Source: Calendula officinalis (lineage: Eukaryota; Streptophyta; Magnoliopsida; Asterales; Asteraceae). Taken from it: a stretch of DNA of 64,000 nucleotides. Below, one piece after another: positions 43,080 to 54,005 of this stretch (positions within the stretch are counted from its first letter, which is position 1; each line of letters starts with the position of its first letter). A model generated the notes under the pieces. It searched no databases. It saw only the letters and a list, made by a program, of their open reading frames with translations, and was not told the origin of the DNA. The stretch spans positions 5,254,001-5,318,000 of the forward strand of contig OY970826.1 in the NCBI GenBank assembly GCA_963853835.1, written 5' to 3'. Made by a program: the position numbers and the translations under genes.

Positions 43080-44490
43080 CCGGGCAACCTCACTAAATTT
43101 GTGATCATTCATGTGTTGAATGCTTCACCAGACTTAACTGGCCCAGTCAAGCATTTGCACTCCACCACCAACCACTCAGATTCCTCTCAACAGGAATTTG
43201 TTTCAATTCATCAGGGGACGTAGCACATAATCTATCGACTACTCATTTGGAGTATGTTGGTATTGAAATAATTAACCTTCTGCCCCGGGTTACGTCTTCA
43301 ATTGAATGCACAATGTGTCTAGATTTCACCGACAAATATTTCCAATTTAGGACATATACACTTTTATAAATGAATCTCCGTGTATTCATCGGAACACTCA
43401 TAGTGGCATCACAATCTGGTGTTTCACGAGGATTGAGTGGAAATCCTGCTAGAGCTAAAATTACGCCAACTCTAATCGCAGGTCACACATTTGAATCAAT
43501 GGTTGTGCAAACGACTATCGGTTCATACCGTGTGTTAACGGATACTCTATGTGAGTCCGGTATTCCCTAAATAGTTCAAGTTGCTGTGCCTAAACTTTTA
43601 AATCATAAAGGCAACAACTTATGTCGGAAACACATTTTCCGATGAAAAATCCATGTTATTCTTACAAAGTAACATCATAAATGCTGATAATTTGCACATG
43701 AGCGTTATAGTTCACTCTCAAATTACTCCTATGATCTGCTATAACCGGTATGATCTTCCCCGGAGCCACCTACAATATAGGACAATATGTAAGGGTACAT
43801 AGGTCTAGGTGAGCAGAATCAAGTATCACGGGATCTTGATTGGGGTGCGCTGAGATAAAATTTGAGAGGGGGAATGTAGTAGGGGGTGCAATGCAGCTAT
43901 ACATGGTAAAATGAAATGAGGGAGTAGTCGTAAAAAATGAATACGTAAGCTTGAGTGAGGAGGGTGTGACAGGGTTAAAGAAAACGAAAAACCCTTACCA
44001 AACTGATAAAAAGCCGGGTAGCCACGTCTCTATCAGATTGCATGTGTTGCTCTCTGATATTGAAAAAGACATCATGGAACCCAGTGATGCAATGCACAAC
44101 CCCCCCAGCCACTCAAGTATTTCTTAAAAAGTACTTGTTTCATTTCCACGGAGATTAGCTCATATGCTATCGACATCTCACTTGGAGATTGTTGATATTG
44201 AATCAGAGGACAAGTCTCTCCAGTCCTCGCCTTCGTTTGTCCACTAATTGAGTCTAGAACCGAAATACACTTTTAGGACACAAGGCATAATAGCAAGCTT
44301 ATCTTTGTGATAAAGCCGGAACATTCATAGTGATACCAACGTTCTTGGTATTCCACGATGATTGAATGGAAATCCTACCAGTGCTAACATCTATTCCAAC
44401 ACTGAATGTAGGTCACACAGTTTGTGTAACTGTTGTGTCAACGGGTAATCTATGTGATCCCGGTTTTCCCGACTTAGTTCGATCATTGAG
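43080..44490 (+). repeat. Duplicated non-coding module of element B
   Basis: The same two diverged copies as in A (43120-43570 and 44090-44480). The sequence is very close to A, with few changes over long stretches, including frame-breaking changes in the small ORFs. This argues against a protein function. Confidence 0.6.
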
Positions 44491-45721
44491 ATTAAATGCC
44501 AAATGATTTGATCGGATATCTATATCATCATCTTCGGTTCGGTTTTCGATTATACAAAGTGATGTATCTTGCTTCATTCAAAAGATGCATAAATCATTCT
44601 TCATCACATTTGTATCCATGGGCTTCGAAGATTTTTTTCATTTCACCTCGACGAACTTCCCATTTTTCATGATGATTCCGATAAATCTTAATCATCATGA
44701 GGGGGAGAAAATTTACTAAGAAGTTCAGTTTATGAAGAAAATGCTTACAAGATTTACGAAGATATATTAGCCCAGTTTACTCCACGTCAAAAAGACATAT
44801 GCACCGATTAAGGGGGAGTAAACGAGAAACCGAAGAAGATTCATTAAGACATAATTGTTTGTTCGAGGGGGAGCGTAAACTTTAACAACAATTTATCCCT
44901 AACAACAATTATCAATGATCATAAATCGACAAAGTCACAACTTTAACAAAAGACTTCCGCTACAAAACAACTCTATCTATCTATGGGTCTACATTTTTGT
45001 CGATGTACATGAAATAATTTGTGAAGAAAAAGAAACCGACTTATCTTCAGAAATTTCTCACAAATCCTCAACATTTCCATTTCAAATCTTAAACTGACAA
45101 ATCATTCTATCCAAACCACAAATTCACATCCTTATCCATTTCAAAATTTAACCGTTTAAATCTTTCTTTCCAAAATTCCATAACAACCATATCCATTCAA
45201 AAGCTTAACTGTTCTATTCTGTTGTTCATATCAAACACAAATTATCCACATTCATCCAAAATCCTAAATGTACATATCATTTTTCCATACATACAAAACA
45301 TACATACACACATATCCAAAACTTTTAACTTTTAAATCATACTTACCGAAACAAACACACACATCCAAAACTGTGATTGACAAACCATTCAAAAACATTA
45401 TAATTCTATCCTCAATGTAATCCTCTACCACAAAATTCCAAAAACAACCTCTCCATTATCTGAAAACCCAGTCAAATCCTTACTTAACTGATATTCCATT
45501 TCTTAAAATTTTCAAATCTTTAGTAAATCAGTTATAGGATTTCCTCACTCAAATATTATCAACGAAAAACATATTCTCTTTGAGTACCTTAAACTTCCAG
45601 ATTTCTCAAATGTTTTGTTCTTAAAAATACAGAAAAACATTTTCTTGCCAAAGATAGATGATAACTAGAATCTGAAGTTTGAAGACTGGGATGAAGTATT
45701 AAAGATCAAAAAGGGGGAGAT

Positions 45722-45983
45722 TGTTAGGACCAAAATTGTAATAGTTTTGACCTTTAAGTCCGTTAGTTAACAAGTTCCTTGTTAAGTGGTAGATGGTATA
45801 TATACATGTATGTTTGTCTTTCAATGTAAGCTTTCCCACACTTTTCAATACACATTTTACTGAAAGTTCTCATTCTCTCTCGTTTCACACACTTACACCT
45901 TAAACACACACACTCACAAATTCTTCAATTTCTCTCTTGATTATCAATGGATTAGCTTGATCTCAGTGTTATACGATCTCTCA
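45722..45983 (+). repeat. 3' LTR of element B
   Basis: 262 bp; no difference from the 5' LTR was seen. Preceded by AAAGGGGGAGAT. Confidence 0.88.
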
Positions 45984-46395
45984 ACTTTTCTTATTCGATT
46001 TTGCTCATTTCTTCACCGATTTCAATGATTCTTCTTGCTAGATGTTTGAAATCCAATTGCTAATACTTTGATCCGATCATCTTCATCAATCCATAACAAC
46101 AAAGCTTCGATTCTTCGATTTTCAGCAACTTTTTAACTTTTTCACTTTTTCTCTAAAATTATCAAATTGAGGATCGATTGTTAACGGAATTGATCTGAAT
46201 TTGATTCTATTATGCTTAGAAACACTGGAGAAACACTAATCCATGATCAAATCTTCGATTTGGACAAAAAAATTACAACATTTAATTTCTCATGAACGAA
46301 CTTCAACTTTTTCTTCAAAAACCTTCAAAAACCCACTTGATCTTCTGATTTTAACACCAATTGATGGATTTGGATCGTTTTCAAGATGAAATTAT

Positions 46396-46407
46396 GCTCT
46401 GATACCA
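46396..46407 (-). promoter_or_regulatory. Primer binding site of element D
   Basis: GCTCTGATACCA on the plus strand, that is TGGTATCAGAGC on the element strand, two bases inside the LTR at 46410. Confidence 0.85.
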
Positions 46408-46409
46408 AT

Positions 46410-46712
46410 TGAAAAGCACAATAACACTGATTCAATCCATTAAGTGATGTTGATGATGATTTTAGTGAGAAAGATGAAGAACAAAGTTAGGGTTTTAGTG
46501 AGAGAAAGTAGAGAGAAGTTGAGAGAACAAATGCAGAGAAATTGAAATGATTAATTGTGCAAAAGTTAAAGATTTAAGCCTTACATGTTGGTATTTATAC
46601 CATGGCTTAAAACTTGGTTAGTTAGGACTAATTCCTAAACAAAACTTAACATCTATACAATGTTTCACTTTTACCCCCTAGACTATCTATTACAACTTTC
46701 TAGTACCTAACA
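46410..46712 (-). repeat. 5' LTR of element D
   Basis: 303 bp, one difference (A/G, about 46492) from the copy at 29494. Flanked on the right by the target duplication CTAAG. Confidence 0.88.
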
Positions 46713-46717
46713 CTAAG

Positions 46718-47455
46718 ACTAGGTACTATGCAATTGAAAAGTAAACATGGGTGCAGTAATTGTAAACGTGTATGCATGAGTGTGTTGACCACTTATTCCT
46801 CCTAATATTATGCATGCATGGGAATACTAATTCAAAGCTACTTGATAACTCATTCTTCAAAACGTGCGGGTTTCTTCTTTGCGCGGGCCGGTCGGATATG
46901 GACCTCTTCACGGGCTTCTTCTTGATGCTTGGGCTTGGCAATTGTCACAGTTGGGCTTGTATCTGTAGGGCCGGTATCACTTTTGATTATTAGTCCTGTA
47001 ATTTGATTGCAATCAATTAGGTCTTCCTGTTTTACATTCTGTTGCAATTGATATTGGTTAACTGGTGTTTAAGCTACCGATTTAGGCTTCTAATTTACTC
47101 GAAATTAAGTCCGTAACTTATATGCATAATACATTGTTTCATTGTATCAATGGATTAAATTTTTGTTTGGAATTCTGATTTTATTTTCTGTAGAAGTATG
47201 AAAATATCAAATGTTCTGAAATTATGAATGAAAATTTTGAATTATGTGTTTTCATTCTACTTCAACGTCTATGAATCGTAATGCATATATCAGACTGCAA
47301 ATACTGAGGCTATTGGATGGATATTTTGTAAGGGCAAAATGTATAAAAATGTACTCAACTATACACAAACTGTTATTGTATTGTACTATGAAATAATTAT
47401 CTTTTATACTTTGGATTAAATAATTATGAGTGTGTTACTTATACAAATAATTTAG
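46718..47455. other. Flank of element D, no assigned gene
   Basis: A 65-codon minus-strand frame (47047-46850) ends in a basic tail (RPARAKKKPARFEE). It is not recognised and could be a remnant of a larger protein. The rest is AT-rich and probably holds the intron upstream of the RRM exon. Confidence 0.35.
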
Positions 47456-47850
47456 ATGAGAGAGTAAGCGATAGGGTTTTATATGATATTCTAATTCAAG
47501 CTGGACGGGTGGTTGATTTACACATTCCTCGAGATAAAGAAACCGATAAATCAAAAGGTTTTGCATTTGCAGAATATGAAACCGAAGAGATTGCAGATTA
47601 TGCTGTTAGGCTTTTTACTGGCCTTGTTACCCTTTACAACCGAACCTTGAGATTTGCAGTAACTAAACTCAACTATCCTTCTTCAGTTTAATTATTATTT
47701 TTTTATTATTATCATATTTATAAATATTTCAACTTTATAGAATGCTATTTATATATGAATTGGACAGATTTCTGGCACTCCAAACACGCAGTCTTCTTTT
47801 AAATCAAGGGTACATGAAGATGTTCCTTTGTTACGCGCGATATGCTCACG
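47456..47850 (+). pseudogene. RRM gene fragment (RBM7/SF3B4-like), two exons
   Basis: An exon at 47456-47658, behind an acceptor (ATTTAG), encodes most of an RNA-recognition motif: DERVSDRVLYDILIQAGRVV, an RNP-1-like KSKGFAFAEY, and YAVRLFTGLVTLYNRTLRFA. A GT donor follows, and an acceptor (TTGGACAG) opens a second exon at 47768-47850 (ISGTPNTQSSF), with a plausible GT donor at 47851. The motif resembles plant RBM7-like proteins, which in other organisms belong to the nuclear exosome targeting complex, and SF3B4. The first exon with the RNP-2 strand (VYVGNL type) was not found upstream and no later exon was seen. Element D lies 740 bases upstream and a MITE 60 bases downstream. It is probably a truncated gene copy, but a gene with a distant first exon beyond element D cannot be excluded. 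Confidence 0.6.
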
Positions 47851-47912
47851 GTATTTATTAATCAATCTTACCATTTGATTTGTTTATCCTATGTTTTTTA
47901 GAATCATTTATA

Positions 47913-48226
47913 CTTCCTCCGATTCAAAATAAGTGATACACTTGGGGTTTCACGGTTTTTGAGGCAAAAGATTATAATGATGATTAAATTAGATTAATTA
48001 GATGGTTAGTGGGGAATGAGTCCCACACCTTTTGAATAAAATAAGGTTAATGATGTTTAAAAGTAAAAAGTAAGGGTAAAGGGGTCATTTCACTTTGTTT
48101 AAAGTAGATAGTTAGTGGTTGTGGGTCCCATTTTTTTTGCCAAATAAGGAAAATTTTAAAAGTGTACCACTTATTTTGAATCACCCAAAAAAGGAAAGTG
48201 TATCACTTATTTTGAATCGGAGGAAG
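47913..48226. mobile_element. Stowaway-like MITE, copy 2
   Basis: CTTCCTCCGATTC ... GAATCGGAGGAAG with TA on both sides (47911-47912, 48227-48228). It is homologous over its full length to the MITE at 248-573. Confidence 0.87.
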
Positions 48227-49999
48227 TACTTCGTATATTTTTGCTCCTTTCTTTACTTAAGGGAAGGAAGCTTGAGGTACATCCGTGTTTTACAGTTATA
48301 GCGGTTGTTTGGGAGGGTTTATTTATGAGGCTTATGAGCTTTTTAAGCTTTTGCAAGTGTTTGATAGAATTTATAAGCTTGTGCTTATATCCTTATTTAA
48401 GGGTTTTTAAATAAGTTCTTTTGAAGTGGATTATTAGTTTATGTAGGAGCTTTTACATCATTAATTAACCTCTTATTTCAATTTTCACTAATCCTTTTAT
48501 CTAGGGGGCTTATTTAGGGGCTTTTACAAATGCCTTTTACAATATGTTTAATTCTGACTCTATTTTAGTTGATGTCAATGTAGATCAAGTTTGGAATTGA
48601 AGAAACACAAGGACTACGAGACTGTTAAATTCTCATCCAGGATGGTGATAAATATAACAAGTCAATAACACAATTATAACAATTATGCACAAATGTGCTT
48701 ATATATGGGTTCTATTTAAAAAAATTGAACTGCAAAACACATATTTTCTAAACTACTCTTAAAGCTACATTATATTATACACAACGAGACTCGAACCCCA
48801 TTTCTTATTTGTTATTCTTAATATTACAATTGTTATTAATTCAAAGATTTCATAATATGTAGTTAAGATCTTAAAAAATGTATTTGGAATATGTATGTTA
48901 ATCAATAAATAGCTCTTACATTTTAGATATCATCTTTTAATTATGAAAGTAAACATTTTTAATGTATAAAATAAACCTGTTTAAAAATATTATTATTAAC
49001 AAAATAATTATTTATTTCGTCATTTTCGAACTTCAGTTAAAGAAAAGGCCATTGTCATTTCTAGTTTAGTTTACAACCGTATAACATCTATAATGTGCAC
49101 AAATGGCAGTTTAATGAAGCTATTGATATAAGGAAGCAAATGATGGTGTTAGGTGTAAAAAGACCATCAAAGTTAGGTGTGAAAAGTATCACCAAAGGGA
49201 TTGGAAGCCTGGAACGTGTTTGGGGTGTTATTGGTTTATGGTTATAAGTTTAAGTTCCATTGTTATAGATAATTTGGTGTAGATTTAAAATTAATCTTGA
49301 CTGACAGTAGCTTGACTTTACAAGTTTTTTTTGTTTAATAATATAAATGAAGTTATTAATAGGGTATATTATACAATTTTCAAATTTATTAAGAGTTTAA
49401 GTTTTATACTTCATATAGATGCTCGTTTTATTATAGTTAATGAAGTGTATAATCATTTTAATTGTCATTCTCTATATATATATCATGTAACCTCCAACTA
49501 AGCGTCCCTAGTTTTTTGTTATTTAAAATCACATGATTATTTGTTGACTCGAATCGAAAAGGTTGAGTTAGGAGGAAGATGCGTAGAATGACTAGAATCA
49601 AAAGGTAGACTGCGGTTTGATGTGGGCACTAGAATTTGTATCGTTTGTACAAAAAACGCCTCAATCCAGGACTCTTGACTTTATTGGTTTACTTTGACCA
49701 TTCCTTCTGGATTGCAAGTTTTAATTGTTGTATTTAAAACGGATAATATATGTATACGTTATCTATTAACTAGCAGGTTACCTATCCGCGCAATGCGGCG
49801 GCGGGTACCCAATGACTAAATTTGACGGCGATCAAGTAGTACGTGGTGACAACGGTAGTGATAGTGGCTGCTGGTTGTGGTCGTGCGGATAGTGGCTGCT
49901 GGTTGTGGTCGTGCGGATAGTGGCTGCTGGTAGTGACTGCTGGTTGACTGGGCGTTTTAAGTTTATGCGTTATGTTGGATGTTTTTTTGGGATAAAACA
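48227..49999. other. AT-rich intergenic DNA with gene relics
   Basis: No intact gene. Around 49110-49200 a short stretch translates to AIDIRKQMMVLGVK, reminiscent of a pentatricopeptide-repeat protein end, too short to call. At 49760-49800 TATCCGCGCAATGCGGCGG resembles a dispersed plant repeat. Confidence 0.4.
49860..49945. repeat. 28-bp tandem repeat
   Basis: Two exact and one diverged copy of a 28-bp unit beginning GATAGTGGCTGCTGG. Confidence 0.8.
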
Positions 50000-50360
50000 A
50001 AGTATCAAGTAGATCAATTGGTTAACACACAGTCCGTACTCGCAAAAGGTATTGGGTTCGAATCCCTTAAGCAATAACTTTTTATTTTGTGATGTTTAAG
50101 ATGTTTCCTAAAGTAGAAATTTAAAATTAAGTTTAAGATTAAGATCAAGATCTTCTAAACTTAGAAGACCTAAATGCTTTAAGAAGGAGTAAGATTTTGA
50201 AGAGAGTTGATATCATTTTCTATTAATCTTCATACTCACTTGATAAATACAAATGTTCGAATCAAATAATGATATTAAAAAAGAGAATTTGTGGATTACA
50301 CATGTCAATCATTTTATAATTAGTATGATGATGTAGTAGGAAGATTTTTTAGAAATCAAT
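50000..50360 (+). mobile_element. SINE-like sequence with tRNA-type A and B boxes
   Basis: TAGATCAATTGG (50010) resembles the A box, and GGTTCGAATCC (50055-50065) is a good B box at tRNA-like spacing. The fold of a true tRNA is not evident. The part at 50270-50345 recurs in diverged form in the EXO70 intron (58110-58215), which supports a dispersed repeat. The ends were not defined. Confidence 0.45.
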
Positions 50361-51459
50361 ATAATTTTTTCTATTTTTCCGACCTGATGGATCCGACCCG
50401 GTTTTAGCGGTTTTGATCAGTTTTGAGCAGTTTTGCAACTGTCAAAAGCGAGTTTCCGGTGGTATGTGCGGACATAAATTAAGTCTGGCTTTGGTAATTC
50501 AAAGATAGGTACTAATTAACATAGCAATTACAATTCTTTGTTCTAGAAAATGTCTTTGATTTTATCCGATTGAAAATTTCGAGTGTACCATTTGAATACT
50601 TTAATTTGAAAGTGTTTTACGACTTCAGAACATTCTAAGTAATCAATATCTGTATATATTTCTAACAGAAAGGAGATAACAGACTACCCTGATGAAGACC
50701 CCTGCACACAATTTCCTCTGTAAAAAACTTCCATTTTCAAAGAACTGGCAGTAATCTATCTTAACTACAGCCTTTATGGCAACTTAACTGGAACTGGCAG
50801 TAATATATCTTATTAGAAGTAGTCAAACATGAACTATGAATATTTAAACAAACCCCCATGTTTTTAGTTTTTCTTAAAATCCAGTATTCATTTTTCCGTG
50901 TGGCCTACACGATTGTTTTAAGGTGTTAGTCCTCGAGTTCTTTTTTCAAAAATAGTAGAAAAATAAACAAATTTTTGTTTGCATAATAGTTTTGTTGCTT
51001 CTTTCAAAAATATGATACCGGGATTTGGAAACCCGCATATCTCCCATAATACGACACGTGTCAATCGTTTGTCCCCTGTGTCCAATCAACCAATTTCCAG
51101 GATTTAAAACTCCAGATTCCGGTTTTAATTACTTTGAAAATTTCACTGATTGACACGTGACATGTATGAATTGTCTGGGATTTCAAAACATGGGTATCAT
51201 ACTTTTAAAAACTCCCCAAAAGTCATCTAGAAGCTTCTACATAGCTCAAAGCACCGAATTTTCAAGTTTGCCCTTTAACCATGCCAACTACTCCATCAAA
51301 CTCTTATTATTAATCCTTCTCGATCTTGACTTCTTTTTCTTTCTTTGTTCTCAAAAGTCCCAAAACCACCACCAAAACTCACCCAAAAAGTTCAAGAAAA
51401 TCACATGCACAAAAACACCTAATTCTTGAAAACAAGATAACCCTACAAAAAAAAGATCC
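50361..51459. other. Intergenic sequence and likely promoter of the ZCF37-like gene
   Basis: No gene seen. A CT-rich leader (51318-51350, CTTGACTTCTTTTTCTTTC) precedes the start codon at 51460. No clear TATA box could be fixed. Confidence 0.4.
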
Positions 51460-52302
51460 ATGGCTTTCATTTGTGGCTCATTCAACAACCAAAAAGAAGA
51501 TGATTTTGAAGTTCTATGTCCATACACTCCTAAACCACCAAGAAAAACAAGAAAGTACAGATTTTGTTGTAGAAGAAACACAGAAAACAAGAACCCGTAT
51601 TCAAACCGCGGGCTCGATAAATTTGAAGCTCTATTGGCTGATCTTGATGACAAGAAGCAAAAGATCTTCACTCAAAAGGGGTCACAATATATCTCTTTTG
51701 TTCGGTTCGTGTACTCAAATTCCAATGATGTGAAGCCTGTTATTGTGAAGTTAAGAGATCCAAGAAGACATGACAAAGATCATCATAAGCAAAACAACCT
51801 TAAAGACACCAAAAAAATTTCACTTCCTACGTTGCAAGCTTCAAAATTGGATCATCATCATCATAAGAATTCAATATCTCTTGGGGATGTCAAAAATGGT
51901 ACTATTGTTAAATCCCAAGAAGCAAAACAACATACAAAACTGTCTATCCATCAATTTATGAACGTAATTAGGGTTGATCAATGGAAAATGAATTTGAAAA
52001 GGAAGATAAATGAGTGGTGGATGCCTTCATACAATTTACCTTTTTTTGTAATTCTAGTCATGGTTTTCTTGACATTTTTCGGACGTTCTTTGGCGATTAT
52101 ATGCACTTCAATTGCTTGGTACTTGATTCCCACGATAGATGGAACACTTGAGAACACGCCCACAAAACCGAAGAAGATGATCAACAAGGAGCTCTCAAGA
52201 AAACCAAGTGAAAATAAGATGATTTTTTCTCCAAAACCCTTTCATAGTGGACCCATAAATGTTCAACAAAAGCACAAGATGAAGAAGCTTATGAGTTTTT
52301 GA
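51460..52302 (+). CDS. ZCF37-like plant protein with C-terminal membrane segments
   Basis: An intronless frame of 280 residues begins MAFICGSFNNQKEDDFEV. Residues about 50-90 hold LDKFEALLADLDDKKQKIFT and ISFVRFVYSNSNDVKPVIVK, which I recognise as the core of the plant ZCF37 family, named from Arabidopsis ZCF37 and of unknown biochemical function. Residues 110-165 are His/Lys-rich and look disordered. Residues about 190-230 form one or two hydrophobic segments (LPFFVILVMVFLTFFGRSLA, IICTSIAWYLIP), suggesting membrane attachment with the bulk in the cytosol. The tail is basic. The ATG used is the one at the start of the family-like region. Codon use and the intact frame indicate a real gene. 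Confidence 0.72.
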   Translation: MAFICGSFNNQKEDDFEVLCPYTPKPPRKTRKYRFCCRRNTENKNPYSNRGLDKFEALLADLDDKKQKIFTQKGSQYISFVRFVYSNSNDVKPVIVKLRDPRRHDKDHHKQNNLKDTKKISLPTLQASKLDHHHHKNSISLGDVKNGTIVKSQEAKQHTKLSIHQFMNVIRVDQWKMNLKRKINEWWMPSYNLPFFVILVMVFLTFFGRSLAIICTSIAWYLIPTIDGTLENTPTKPKKMINKELSRKPSENKMIFSPKPFHSGPINVQQKHKMKKLMSF

Positions 52303-52984
52303 AGTAATTAACTTAATTACGCTCCTTTAATTTATTTTATGATTCCGCGAGAAATATGTAATCTTTTCTCCTTTGGTTGCAATTCCGGTTTGGTGGAGAA
52401 TATTGTTCATCATGCACATGTTAATTTTATTGTAACTTCAAATTTTAGTAAATGTAAATTACTAAGCGTATTAGAATTGGATGTGTAATTATTTTCTGAT
52501 GTCAAAGGTGAAGAGTTTTTGCTTTTTGGTAGCATTAACTTTTAATTCCAAAGTGTGTGCGCATATTTTCAAATCTTCTAGGAATATAATTGATTATATG
52601 TAATAATATTACTAAATAAGTTAATAATGGTAGTTTTGAATATAAACAAGAGTGACGAGATCTGAGTTCATAGGGAAATATATAGAGATTATTTGATATT
52701 AATATATTATTCTCATTTGGATATCTTTGTTTGACTTGCTTAAGGCTGATTGTATTATTTGTTCTTATCGAATTCATCTTTATGAAAATAAGATAATAAA
52801 TAAGTCTATTAAATTACATGCTTAATTTGACTTATAATCTAATCTAATCTAATATATAGATAAAAGAATATCACTGGTTTCATATTTTTATTTGGATATC
52901 GAAAAGATCAACCAAGAATGTTGTTTCTTCTATTACTTGGAGCAAATGGTTGGATATCAATGGTCCTTCCTAATTTTTTTCTGA
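52303..52984. other. 3' flank of the ZCF37-like gene
   Basis: AT-rich with no gene. The stretch to about 52480 is probably 3' UTR. No repeat was recognised. Confidence 0.4.
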
Positions 52985-53105
52985 ACATCAAATCTAATCT
53001 ACTCCTAAATAACCACCTATGTCTACTATGAGACTCGAATCCTCAACCACTAGGTTGGAGGGCAAATACCTTACCGCTTGGCCATTGGCCCTTTGGTTGT
53101 GCCTC
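52985..53105 (-). mobile_element. SINE-like tRNA-derived head
   Basis: On the minus strand TGGCCAAGCGGTAAGG (53069-53084) matches an A box of Leu/Ser tRNAs, and GATTCGAGTC (53032-53041) is a B box, with an arm-like AACCTAGTGGTTGAGG between. The sequence after the B box does not close an acceptor stem, so it is not a functional tRNA gene. It is probably the head of a SINE. Confidence 0.5.
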
Positions 53106-53206
53106 AGTTCGAGTTTTTTATATATTTTATTTTGGGAGTGTTGGTTGTAGATTAATTCCAATGTTGTATGTCTGTTGGTTTTTGTTCTTATTATCATAGT
53201 TACTTA

Positions 53207-54002
53207 GGTGTTGTTTGTTTTTGAAGAGGTAGAAGGTCTGCAGTCTGTGGACCACATCTGCAGAGAAGATTTGGACCAAACGTCTACAGTTAATAAGTAA
53301 AAGATTGTTTGTTTTTTAATGTCTGCAGGTTGATAAAAAAAATTAAGTGGCAATATTTGTTTGGGAGGTGGCGGGTTGTGGTGGCAGTACATAGTGGTGG
53401 CAGTACATGGTGGTGGGTGGTGGCGGTAGATGTGGTGGGTGGCGGTGGCGATGGGTGGTTGTGGTGGTGTGTGGTGGTGGTGGCGGTAGATGGTGGTGGG
53501 TGGTGGCAGTAGATGGGGGTGGGTGGTGGTGGGTGGCGGTGGCGGTACATGGTGGTGGGTGGCGGTGGGTGGTTGTGGGGGTATGTGGTGGTGGTGGTGG
53601 GTGGCAGTGGCGGTATGTGGCGGCGGTAGATGGTGGTGGGTGGTGGCGGTAGATGGTGGTGGGTGGCAGTGGCGGTACGTGGTTGTTGCGGTACGTGGTG
53701 GGTGGTAATGGCATTAGGTGGATGCGGTAATTGGTGGTGGCGGTAGGTGGTGGTTGGTGGTGGTGGTGGGTGGCGGTGTTGGTATGTGGTGGTGGTGGCG
53801 GTAGATAAACTTTATTTTTAGGTTTAGGTAAAATGTCTTCCAAGCTTGGAAGACTATTGTCCAAGTCTTCTCAAAGCAGACCTCAAAAAGACTTTTTTCC
53901 ATCTTCTGACTTCCAAAAAACAAATAGTCTTTTCCCATAATGTCTTCTCGCCTGCAGACGTAAGACCTTAAAAAGACTTTCTGTCAAAAAACAAACGCCA
54001 CC
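53207..54002. mobile_element. PIF/Harbinger-type MITE with an expanded GGTGGT array
   Basis: The ends are GGTGTTGTTTGTTTTT and AAAAAACAAACGCCACC, with TTA duplicated on both sides (53204-53206, 54003-54005), as in Tourist/Harbinger elements. Further subterminal inverted blocks (AGACATT.. / AATGTCT, CTGCAG) are present. The centre (53355-53806) is a GGTGGT/GGTGGC minisatellite. His/Pro- and Gly/Val-rich ORFs on both strands are artefacts of it. Confidence 0.8.
53355..53806. repeat. GGTGGT-type minisatellite
   Basis: About 450 bases of GGTGGTGGGTGGCGGT-type words in irregular higher-order units, almost free of C and A on the plus strand. It is G-rich enough to form G-quadruplexes. Confidence 0.85.
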
Positions 54003-54005
54003 TTA

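Larger units (their letters stand above)
38477..45983 (+). mobile_element. Element B: young non-autonomous LTR retrotransposon nested in D
   Basis: Two 262-bp LTRs (38477-38738, 45722-45983) look identical by eye. The exact duplication ACTTT is at 38472-38476 and 45984-45988, the primer site at 38741-38752 and a perfect polypurine tract AAAGGGGGAGAT before the 3' LTR. Body plan as in A: TTCGGCC cluster, gag-C-like ORF, acceptor-like site, purine hairpin, duplicated non-coding module. No pol. It must have been mobilised by an autonomous partner, fairly recently. Confidence 0.9.
29494..46712 (-). mobile_element. Element D: chimeric non-autonomous LTR retrotransposon, hosting element B
   Basis: The LTRs at 29494-29796 and 46410-46712 are 303 bp each and nearly identical (one difference seen). 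The exact duplication CTAAG lies at 29489-29493 and 46713-46717. The primer site is at 46396-46407 and the polypurine tract at 29797-29808, so D reads right to left. Element B (38477-45983) and a hAT MITE (32766-33495) are nested in it, leaving roughly 9 kb of D itself. From its 5' side it holds a leader with TTCGGCC words, a gag-C-like ORF, an internal primer-site scar (36781-36803), two long ORFs of the extra-ORF type, and the conserved non-coding 3' region. No pol. Confidence 0.87.

Noticed and set aside
49100..49210. End of a pentatricopeptide-repeat gene
   Set aside because: Only about 30 residues resemble such a protein and no other repeats are nearby; too short to annotate.
50000..50075. 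A tRNA gene suggested by A- and B-box words
   Set aside because: No acceptor-stem or anticodon-stem pairing could be found; a SINE head explains it better.
53030..53100. A tRNA-Leu/Ser gene on the minus strand
   Set aside because: A and B boxes are good but the 3' half does not close the acceptor stem.
53290..53864. His/Pro-rich and Gly/Val-rich ORFs on both strands
   Set aside because: Products of the GGTGGT minisatellite; no coding signal.
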